Assembly (NCBI GenBank): GCA_025345505.1
Contig: JANVCC010000130.1
Location: 5,957,366-6,021,365 of the forward strand
Reading direction: 5' to 3'
Source: Todiramphus chloris collaris
Lineage: Eukaryota > Chordata > Aves > Coraciiformes > Alcedinidae
DNA: 64,000 nt
How positions within the stretch are numbered: the stretch's first letter is position 1; each line of letters opens with the position of its first letter. Under the pieces are notes generated by a model, which was given only the letters and a program-made list of their open reading frames with translations, searched no databases and had not been told where the DNA came from. Shown here piece after piece: positions 47,281 through 56,356 of the stretch. The translations under genes and the position numbers were made by a program.

Positions 47281-47960
47281 CCTAATTATTACATGTTATT
47301 AGATTAATTTTTTAATTGACTAGCCTAATTAAAGTAGCCCCCCTACTAGTAGTTAGGAAGAATATATCTATTATCTTATGTTCTTTTTCTCCGCTGCCAC
47401 TCTGCATTCAGCCCCTTGCAGAATTGGTGCTGAGGAGGAGGAGGACCATTCAAAGTGGTCACTGTGTTTGCATCGGTTGCCAACTTTCAGACGTATTCTG
47501 ACAATGAGAGGTTCTGACAGAATTTTAAAGTGTTTTACCCCCCTGTTTTGGGGCGATGATGAATGTGCCATACAGATGACCTTTACACAAGGCCGCATGC
47601 TAATATTCAGAACCGTGCTTTTGTTTGTCTGGAACAATGGCTGTCATTAAAAAAGCTGAGGTTGCCAATATGCCCCCCTATTTCAGCGCCGAACCCTTCC
47701 TGATTGGGCACTGAGAAGCATCATGTGCCTTTGACTGAAATGACATGGAAGATGTATGGTCCGAGTGCCGTCCTCGGCACCACTGCTGTGATGGGAAGAA
47801 AACCACGCTGACCCAAATAGACCTGTGTTCAAACAATGTCGCACCAAACGAAGACAACATATTGGGAAGAAAAATGCTTGTAAACTGTGTGTGCTGGAAG
47901 ATGTATTGGCCAGGCGGCCATAGGGCAAACTTTGAACTATTGAAATCTTTAGAAATATTG
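47281..47960. promoter_or_regulatory. Candidate conserved enhancer-like element
   Basis: The sequence changes character here: many CpGs are retained at moderate GC, there is no repeat, and recognisable transcription-factor cores are dense. A TAAT/ATTA cluster occupies 47281-47336. CAGATG (E-box) lies at 47573-47578, TGACCT (nuclear-receptor half site) at 47578-47583, ATGCTAAT (octamer-like) at 47597-47604 and AACAATGG (SOX consensus) at 47633-47640, followed by CTGTCATTAAA. Frames of 75-90 codons on both strands look incidental. Bird gene deserts are known to contain deeply conserved enhancers of developmental genes. That this is one is an inference from texture; cross-species conservation was not tested. 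Confidence 0.45.
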
Positions 47961-50900
47961 TTTAGTTCTTGAACAATACTTACAAACCTAATTAATCAAG
48001 CATAGATGGTTATTTTCACTCTTTACATACTGCGTCATTTTGGGACAAGAATAGGGCTGTCACATTTATTTTGCTGCCCACTTCCCAGGTGCTTGCTGGC
48101 AAAGGCAGGGTTTGAACACACATTTCCACAGCAATCCTCAAGTAACAGTCTTAAGACAGCTCCTGGCCTTCTCTTTAATGTGCTTCAAAGCTTTCTCTGT
48201 GTTTCCCTGTTTTGGTTTGTGCATTTTTTGAGCTTCTTCATTTTCTTATTGGTTTATTTTATTTTATATTTAAGTGTTGCTAGGAAGAAATTTGACACCT
48301 CATCCAGAACATATTTCAAACCTGACATGAACATAATGAGTCATGGAGCACCTAACAGCATAATTTTAATGTCAAATCAGTTGTATATGTACCTCTCAAG
48401 AGATATATGGATAAGAAGTTATGTATCAGACCTGTTATTACTATCTTCCCCACCCCTCAAGTACTTCTTCTACAGTCTTATCTGTAGAAGCTCTTGGGAA
48501 CTACTCATGCCATGAATTCTTCTTGAATTGGACATAATCTAAGGACTTCAATTTCTTTCCAAAACTCACTCTTTGAATCCATGATCATACTGATTTATGA
48601 ATTCTCATATCTCTACATTCACATTACTGCTATTATAATAAATTTTTGATATACGCGCTGTGGACAAAGCCTCCTGGACTACTGACAGTAAATAACTTGA
48701 CATTTTGAATTACTTTTAAAAGCTAACACTGTGTTTAGTAAGTCTTGAAACTAATTTGTACAGGCAGTAAACAGTATATGAAGATGTAACAACTTTAAAA
48801 TTCACCTCCACGTATTATGTACAGCAAAAGCCATAAAATACTGTCTCTTGTTATAATTAAAACCACTAAAACATCATTTTAATAGTTAAAATACTAATTA
48901 TTATTTTTTACATTTATTATTATTTACATTTATTATAGTCATGCTAATCTGTGTAAGTGGCCTTCTAAAGTAAGCTGTCAGTCAAAAAAAATGTGTATTT
49001 TAAACTACATCTAATCTTGGACTTGACTTTAAATGAACAGCCAGGGTTAAAAGCATGTGTGTGAACTGCCTCAGAGGCAACACTTTCCCAATTCAGAGCT
49101 TCTTTACTACATGAATGGACATCCTTAAGCACATGCTTCATTGTATTTTACTGTAGTGCAGTGAGATATGCCACAAAATATGGAACTATTTAAAGAATTC
49201 AGGAACCTTTTTTTTTGCAATTCTCAGTGTATGTTCTAATTAATATGGACTGCATGTTCGTTACTCTCTTTTTTAAATTACTGGTTATAGTATCTCATAT
49301 ATATGCACATTTTATATAATAAACAGTCCATATAAAAGAATGTCCCTCCCAACCAGCCTTAAGGTGGTGTGGGAAAATGTTCAGCCGTTGTTTGTCAAGG
49401 TCTGCTGCACAGGAAATAGGAGCAATCCCTGCTAGAAATCCTCCTGTTTGCAGAAATGAATGGAAATAAACCAAATAAAAAGACATTTTGAGCAGGCTAG
49501 ACCTATTGCATCCGCCACAATCTGAGGTATATGGATCTTCAGGGCTTGTGGACACAACCTGATTTCAAACCTTACTTAAAAAGCAAGGGTAGCTGTGTGG
49601 AGCCACAGGCTCATTTAAAAGATGCTGAGCTGCTAGATCTGAGCAATATTTCTGTCTCCCAGCACTCAGAAATCATGAACTGAAACACCAAGTCACTTGG
49701 CATTTGGAAATTCAGGATCTTTGTTTTTACTCTACAAAGACTGGAAAGGTGGGATTTTCACGTAAAAAGAAAAGAGTGGTGGTGAGTTAGTAACTTTGTT
49801 CTTGCTGCTCCAATGTATAATGTTTAACTTTTTTCTCCATCCGTTTCAGTCCACTTGAGAGGAGAGGACAAATGGGTTGTGCCACCACAAGTCCCAGTGA
49901 ACTGCAAACGTGGCATTGCCAAGTCCCCCACCTCCCGGGGTGGGGGAGGGTTCTTCCCCACCAGGCTGAGGGCAAGAAAGGACCCATTCCTCCTTGGAGC
50001 CTATTGGCCAACACAGGTGTAGCTAAAGATTCTGCATTAGGTGTGCTAGTAAAGGTTCAGGAGGTTTCATCTGGTTGGTGAGAGCAGAGGTGAGGTGCTG
50101 CCTGGGGCTGTGACAGAGCAATGTTCAGGTTAATCAGGCAGTGCTCAGCTGCAGGAGAGCAGCTGCCTAGCCAGGTAGGTGTTACCCACATTGTACCTCC
50201 TCCTTCCCTCTATGGACTTGTTTTCTCTCTTTTACTTTCAATCTCATTTCCAACAGCACCAAACCAAACGTGTTTCTTTGTATCAGCTAATGTTCTGTAG
50301 CATATTTCAGAAACCAGTTACACCATTTTAAATGGTGTATTTAAATTAAATTACATCACATTTTAAATGCAAATGAAAACCTTTCTTTAGAGTGTATTTC
50401 CCATAGGTAGGAGCTCCTCGCTCCTTTCTCCAAGACCAATGACATAACATACTTGTTTCCCTGACGGCCTTATGAGTCAAATGATGTTTTAGCCACTGTC
50501 TTAGTATATCTATCCTCAGATGAGGATGGGGGTCACTTTCTGGCCCTGCTATGGTAGGAAGATATCAGACAATATGTCAGGTGGTCTGCAGGCACCACTT
50601 CATCCACCTCTATCACTCAAAACCTTTTACCTGCCCCAGACACAGTTTTTATGTATTTCTGTATGCATGCAGTGAGAATAATATAGGTTTTTTCTGTATC
50701 ATTTTGTGTGTACGTCTATGTCAGCTCCATTGGTGAGAAAAATTCTCACTTCTGCTTTTTTTCTTTTTCCAGAAATCTGCCCATGTTTTTCCATGTCTAC
50801 CAAGTTCCCTTGGTTGTGAGCGTGGAAGGGAGGAGGAGCATCATCCAAACCTGCCAACCTGCACCTCATACAGGCTGCATCTGAGTGGCGGAAGGTGGCG

Positions 50901-51539
50901 GCAGTGCTGGCAGCCCCAGCAGCCCCAGTTACCATGGCACTGGAGAAATTCTCTAGGCTTCTTCGTACTCTGTGAAAAAAATGCTCAGGGCAGACACCTT
51001 CTTTCGCAGAAATTTGGCATGACCGTCTCCTTCGCCACTGGCCTGTTCTTCCACCCATCTCCCCACAAAGAGGTTAATAAATGTTTACTTTTTTTCCTGT
51101 TTCCATATGGTTTGTTCACAGGCTTTAGCTTGTGTGTGTATGAATGCTCACTTGCATTGACTGCTGTGAGGGAATTGTTCTACTAATGCTGGCCATCTTC
51201 AAATCAATGCCTGCACATAACAACAGAAAGTGCCTCAGATGTAGTGGTTTCCACAGGACTATTGTTAGGCCTTTGTTAAGCATTTTTGAACCTAATAAAT
51301 AATGTCAAAAGTCTCTATCCTAGCCAAAAATGTTCCTTTTGAAACAGTTCTAATAGTATTTTTGTTCTGCGATGTCTCCCAGTGTTGTGAAGAATTTGTG
51401 CCTCACAATAGGAATCTGGTATATCGCGTGCCGCTTTGCCTTTTTTTTTTTTTTTTAATATTTGGAGATGCATAACCATTTCTTTAATAAATGTTACTTT
51501 TTCTTGAATAACCATAGCACTTGGAACTTCAGTGCTGTA
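47961..51539. other. Non-coding unique DNA
   Basis: No gene recognised. A 169-codon plus frame (48006-48515) is the longest chance-type frame here; it is hydrophobic and T-driven with no domain. A 119-codon minus frame (50699-51058) crosses a GC-rich patch with GGCGG repeats and also lacks a domain. T16 lies at 51441-51456. Confidence 0.45.
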
Positions 51540-52030
51540 AAAGCCACTAAAGTTCACAAACTACGGGAGGATGAAGTTAGTAATGATGGAAGGAAAACAA
51601 ATCACCGAACTTAATTATATGCTATTTCAGTGAGCCTCCTTTATATTTTGTTGCATAACTCATAATTAAATCTAAAGCAATGTTTTAACAATTGCTTTAT
51701 GCACTGAAAAACAATGATAACAATGGTCAAAGATGATCACAATAGTCCCCTCTGGCTGTAGTATCTATTAATCTAGACCTTAATGACTATTTATTCTGGA
51801 AAATACTCTAATTGAAGACTCACTGCAATTCATTTTACCTTATATAGTACCTATTAATGGTAAATTTGAGCTATCCTTAAACTGTAGTTTAATTTATGGA
51901 TAATCCCATTTCTAGAGTGCAATCGCGTGTAGCAAATTAAGGTAGGATGAAACACATTTGCTAGACATATTTTATTTCTGTGCATTTTACTTTGCTTATT
52001 TTAATTGGACTTTGAAAAATGTCAAAAAAC
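51540..52030. promoter_or_regulatory. Candidate regulatory element with SOX/TCF-like cluster
   Basis: AT-rich, repeat-free stretch with a tight cluster of HMG-box-type cores: AACAATG at 51710-51716, AACAATGG at 51719-51726 and an adjoining TCAAAG at 51727-51732. A 9-bp perfect inverted repeat, TAAAGCAAT (51673-51681) and ATTGCTTTA (51691-51699), lies just upstream. TAAT cores follow. No frame is open. Calling it regulatory is inference. Confidence 0.3.
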
Positions 52031-52375
52031 ACACTTCTGTGTATTCCTTATCTCTCTGACACCAAAGTTGTTGGATGCTATCTGTATTAAACAACTGTTT
52101 ATACAGTGGGGTTATTTTTGTCATCTCATTTCAGTTTAGTGATAAAAAAAATGTTTTAGTTTGTGTTTTGGCTACAGTAGAAATAAATATTAGAAGTAGT
52201 AACTTCTTACTTGTGGTGTTACGTGGGAGGGTCTAAAAACAAATTTCAATTCACTACACTTGTAATAGAGAATTAAACTCCATTTGAGGCTTGATAAATC
52301 AAGCTTCTAATATTACCAATTATTTGTTTTTGATTTGTTCAGTGTATTTATTGTCTGTGTTCACTTTCTTTTATA

Positions 52376-52869
52376 GTTGAGAGCAGCAGAACTGCTGCCT
52401 TGGACTTCCAGAGGGCAGACTTTGGCCTGTTTAGGAGCCTGGTTGACAGAGTCCCTTCGGAGGCCATCCTGAAGGGCAAAGGAGTCCAGGGAGGCTGGAT
52501 ATTCTCCAAGAGGGGAATCTTAAAGGTGCAGGAGTAGGCATGTAAGAACCATGCGCTGAAAGATGAGCTTTGGCTGGAACTCAGGAAGAAAAGGAGAGTT
52601 TATGACCTTTGGAAGAAGGGGCAGGCAACTCAGGAGGATACAAGGATGTTGTGAGTTTATGCTGGGAGAAATCTGGAAGGGCCAAAGCCCAGCTAGAACT
52701 TAATCTGGCTTCTGCAATAAAAGACAATAAAACATGTTTCTGTAAATACATTAAAAGCAAAAGGAGGACTAGGGAGAATCTCCATCCTTTATTAAGTTGC
52801 AGGGGAAACATAGTGACAAAGGATGAGGAAAAGGCTGAGATACTTAATGCCTTCTTTCCCTTCTTTTGA
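52376..52869 (+). mobile_element. CR1 LINE internal fragment
   Basis: About 490 bp from the ORF2 region between endonuclease and reverse transcriptase. Blocks such as TTGGACTTCCAGAGGGCAGA, TTTAGGAGCCTGGTTGACAG, CTCAGGAAGAAAAGGAGAGT and GACAAAGGATGAGGAAAAGG match CR1. The frame 52609-52869 keeps the conserved motif VTKDEEKAEILNAFF. Both ends are missing: there is no RT and no CR1 3' terminus, which is unusual because CR1 normally keeps its 3' end. A deletion or recombination after insertion is likely. Confidence 0.85.
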
Positions 52870-52892
52870 TGCAGCCCAGGATACTGTTGGCC
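52866..52892 (-). mobile_element. Short antisense CR1 piece abutting the internal fragment
   Basis: About 27 bp reading GATGCAGCCCAGGATACTGT and TGGCC, the reverse of the CR1 ORF2 C-terminal segment that encodes KANxILGCI (compare 25473-25497 on the plus strand). It lies immediately next to the plus-strand internal fragment. The short length makes it uncertain. Confidence 0.45.
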
Positions 52893-53278
52893 TTCCGGGC
52901 AGGCTGGTATGGACCTGCATGATGGTCATTGGAAATGCTTTGGGAGGTCTTCCCCCTCCTCCTGCATTCTCGTGGCTAGTGCTCTGGGTAGACTAATTCC
53001 TACCATTTACATAGTATTTAGGCACTGGGGCTCTCACCCCAGCTAGTGCCAGAGGGTGCTCCAGTTATTGAAAAATTGATTAATAATGGTAGTAATCATC
53101 TAATGGCACCCCCTTTTTTTTTTTTTTTTTAAACTCAAACAGAGGACCTGTAGCCATGCAAGGTTGAGACATTTTATGGTCATTGCTCTTGCCAGTGCAT
53201 TGAGTGGGGGGAAAGGGATGATCTGCAGCCTCCTAATGTCAAACTGACCTGATCCATGTCTCTGCCTTCCCTGCACAG
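52893..53278. other. Non-coding DNA upstream of an exon candidate
   Basis: No gene recognised. Contains T17 at 53114-53130. The last 30 bases (TGTCTCTGCCTTCCCTGCACAG) form a strong polypyrimidine tract and splice acceptor. Confidence 0.5.
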
Positions 53279-53360
53279 CAGGTGCTGCAGCCTGCCGAGG
53301 TCTCTGCTCTCAAGAAGAGGAAGATGTTTAACTACAATTCACTCGGGGGCAAAGAGGACA
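53279..53360 (+). other. Possible internal exon (82 bp) with NAGNAG acceptor
   Basis: Bounded by a textbook acceptor (CTCTGCCTTCCCTGCACAG, AG at 53277-53278) and a good donor, GGACAGTGAGTATG (GT at 53361-53362). A second AG three bases later (53280-53281) makes a NAGNAG tandem acceptor that would add or drop one codon. The segment is richer in GC than its flanks and keeps a CpG. Frame one reads QVLQPAEVSALKKRKMF then NYNSLGGKED, with a basic KKRK nuclear-localisation-like patch. A second frame is also open; the third has a stop. I do not recognise the gene. It could also be a lncRNA exon or a decoy pair. Confidence 0.38.
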
Positions 53361-55995
53361 GTGAGTATGATCTTTTTTTAATGTAGTTATCTTCAGAAAT
53401 GTATGGTCAGTGATGCTAAATGTGCCCCAGTTAGTGTTTTGGGCAGGTAGCCCATGCTGAAGCTGGTGTTTCATTGGTACATAAGCCAGCTAGCCTGTCT
53501 GTAACATGAGTATGTTTACATGCAGAGGTATTAATTCTCAAGGTATCTTAAGTCTTTGCTGCATGCTTGCTCAGTTATATTGGTAACATCTATTGTTTTC
53601 TGAGTTCACATTTAATTACTGGCAGAGATAGCCAAGAATGTCAGAGTTTGAATGATTTTTTGTTTTCTTTTTCTCTTTTTTGTTTTTCTTTTGATTTTTG
53701 TTTGGTTGGTTGGTTTTTTATCTTTTTTAGATGATCTGCTTGTTTTGGTTTTGTTTGGGTTTTTTGTTTTTTGTTTTTCTGGTTTTTTTTTTTAACAGCT
53801 GGAAGTGAAAATAGGAAGGTTGATGTGGTCTGTACTGAGACTGTCTCTGATAAAATATGTGTAGTCTTCTAAGAAATTAACCTAAGAACCCTAGGAAGGA
53901 TTAAAAAACCTTAATGGTGTGGTTATCTGATGCATCTCTAGTACTTTAATATACAGAGTAGTTGTCCATATAAGTTAGATTGCATAGTTTGATTTATATG
54001 GTCTAAAGAAATAAAGTGACCTCTTGGACATCCCAGATAAATAGAATACATGGGAGCATTTTTTTTCCCCTTTCACAAATGATTGATGGAATTCTTATAT
54101 TGCTAGAAGAAGCTCAAATTATTTTTCTTACCCATGAAAAATTTGCCTTGAGAGAGCTGTAGATTTCTACTTCTCTGTACTGCAAACAACATCGCTAACG
54201 TTATTGTTCATGTTCAAAAAAAAGCTCCTGAAACACAGAAGGCAGATACAGAACAGTCCTGCAGTGGGCAGAGGCCTAGATTGGACCTACAATTTGGGTT
54301 TAGGTCAGTAATTAAAAACATGAAGGTTACCTGGTGGGCTGGAAATGCAAGAGGACACAGAAGACAGGGAAAAAAAATCTGTTCATTGCTGTCAGGCTTT
54401 GTCAACAAGTGGAAAAGAGCAAGGGGTCTGAGCAACCTGATAAACTTCCAGCATGACGAGTGTGGTGGCATGAGGTGTACCAGGCAACAGCCATGAACAC
54501 TGCTGAGCTTGTGATAGTGCTGTGGGTGCCCTGAATGTCATATGCCAAAATCCATCAGTGACTACTGATATATCTATGTGTGCCCAGTCTGAAACTATAC
54601 AAATTCGATTTGAACTGAGATTCACTGCCTTTCAGATGCAAACATGATACTATATTTCCAAGAGCAAGATCGCATTATTTCACAGTATTTTTCCTTTATA
54701 TGAAATATAATTCCCATCGTGAATCTTCATTGGTTCTGGTGAGTTGTTGATTTTTTTTTTCTTTCAGACTGTTTCATCAGTGCATAAAACCCACAGGAAA
54801 AAGAAATATATTATAAAAATTTGCAACTGATGATGATGGGACGAAGACGAAAACCTGCATGTTAAATTTACTGTGAGAGAAAAATCTAAACATAAGGATT
54901 TTTGGAGATGAGAGATCTTGGCAATTGATATTTGCTGTTTCTTTTTGCTGTGCTTATTCCTGCAGTTTGTATTTTCTCTTTTCCTGGAGAGGAGTCTTCT
55001 CTCTTCTTGCCTCAACTCACCTCACTTTTCCCTTCATCCTTGTAGAATGAATACATTTGAAACGTTGCATTAAGCAACTCACTGTCATCTGTTGTTCACA
55101 GTTGCTCTCTTCCCTGCTTGCACTGTTTTACCAGTGACCTCTTCAATTGTTCTGGTGTTGAGAGCCTTTGCCTTGCTGTGATGGCTATTAGCATCACTTG
55201 CTGGCAGAGCCCTGAGGAGGCACAGCAGATGCTCTCGGGGCTCCTGTGACGTAGCTTGCTGGTCCTGGCCTGGCTGGGCAGGCAGCCAGAGCTCTCCTCT
55301 AACAGCAGGATGGGAGCTGCGTGAAATTCAGCCAGGAGTTTGGCTGGTGTTATGCGTCAGCTCTTGGCCACGTGCTTTTCATACCCCTGCTGCTGTGGCT
55401 TGGCTGGCAAAACTTTGCAGTGTGCACCTGGCCTTGCTGCCTTCTGGACTTTGCTCTTGAGGGCAATTATTTGGAAAGACAAGGAGAAGACTGTATGTGA
55501 TTCTGTGTTCTCATTAGTGGACAGAAACACATTTTTCATGAGGATAGTGGGAGAAATTAAAGGGCTTAATAGAGGTCTGAATGAAATAAATGGGAATCCC
55601 CCAAAGGATATATTTTAGACTTTAAGCCTTTCCACCTGGAGCTTCCTTCTGTCCACCACTAGGCTTTTCCAAAATCCAGCTTCAGGCCAAATATTTACAA
55701 GCTTCTTGGGGCCTTAAATCACAGTAGGACTTTCCTTCTGCTCCTTGAAATAAGGTCATCCACTCCTCTGTTTCACATTTAATTAAATACCTCAAAAGCA
55801 GCCTCAACCACAGCTTTTACAGTAGGGGCCAAGATGATTGAGATTTTGACCCTCCAAAACCCGTTTTCTCTGACCCCTGAAACTCTGCAAAGTGCAAAGC
55901 TTACTTGTGAAAAGTTGCAAGAGTTATGTCTTGTCTGGGGTGCTCACAGCACAGTTTAAATTAAAAAAAAAATTAAAATTAAAGATATCCTTTCT
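53361..55995. other. Non-coding DNA with T/G-rich tract
   Basis: No gene recognised. 53654-53799 is a strand-asymmetric tract of T runs broken by G (TTTTTGTTTTC, GGTTGGTTGGTTTTTT), ending in a splice-acceptor-like TTTTTTAACAG; no matching donor and frame were found. Open frames of 71-92 codons at 54.2-55.6 kb lack domains. Confidence 0.5.
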
Positions 55996-56078
55996 GAATC
56001 ATAGAATACCAGGTTGGAAGGGACCTCAAGGATCATCTAGTCCAACTTTTCAAGGTAAAAATAAAATTTAAAAAACCC

Positions 56079-56114
<36 letters not shown>

Positions 56115-56356
56115 AATTAGATGGCCCAGCTCCCTGTCAAGCTGAGTCCTAAAACTCTCCAATGTAGGGGAATCCACCTCTTCCCTTGGGATATTATTCC
56201 AATGTCTAATTTTTCTCATGGTGAAAAATTTTCTTCTGGATTCCAATTGGAATCTCCCCAGCAGTAACTTGTAACCATTACCCCTTGTCTTTTCCATGTG
56301 ACTCCTTGTAAAAAGTCTCCATCTTCTTCTTACCTTTTATGTACTGGTACATAATC
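55996..56356 (-). mobile_element. CR1 LINE 3' end, minus strand, interrupted by a microsatellite
   Basis: Read on the plus strand it starts AATCATAGAATACCAGGTTG, GAAGGGACCTCAAGGATCAT and CTAGTCCAACTTTTC. It is then interrupted by an A-rich and TA-CA tract, and resumes with AAGCTGAGTCCTAAAACTCT, continuing through the reversed ORF2 end to CCCCTTGTCTTTTCC and CTTGTAAAAAGTCTC. The minus frame 56037-56297 still shows the CR1 C-terminal motif RRKFFTMRKIRHWNNIPREE and then runs into a Tyr/Ile-Cys/Val tail translated from the microsatellite. Confidence 0.9.
56079..56114. repeat. (TA)9(CA)9 microsatellite inside a CR1
   Basis: Alternating TA (56079-56096) passes into CA (56097-56114), preceded by the A-rich stretch 56056-56077. 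It lies within the minus-strand CR1 3' end, close to where the CR1 3' UTR joins the ORF2 end. Likely polymorphic. Confidence 0.95.

Noticed and set aside
48006-48515. 169-codon plus-strand frame
   Set aside because: Hydrophobic T-driven composition, no recognised domain, splice context or initiation context; this length is expected by chance in a window of this size.
50131-50168. MicroRNA-like hairpin around AGGCAGTGCTCAG / GAGAGCAGCTGCCT
   Set aside because: The stem is only about 11 bp with a bulge, far below a microRNA precursor.
50699-51058. 119-codon minus-strand frame with Arg- and Ala-rich parts
   Set aside because: Derived from a small GGCGG-rich patch; no family recognised and no conserved-looking motif.
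54281-54496. Shared GTGGCATGAGGTGTACCA between about 17650 and 54468 as a dispersed repeat
   Set aside because: Only about 18 bases match, with no similarity in the flanks; too short to call a repeat.
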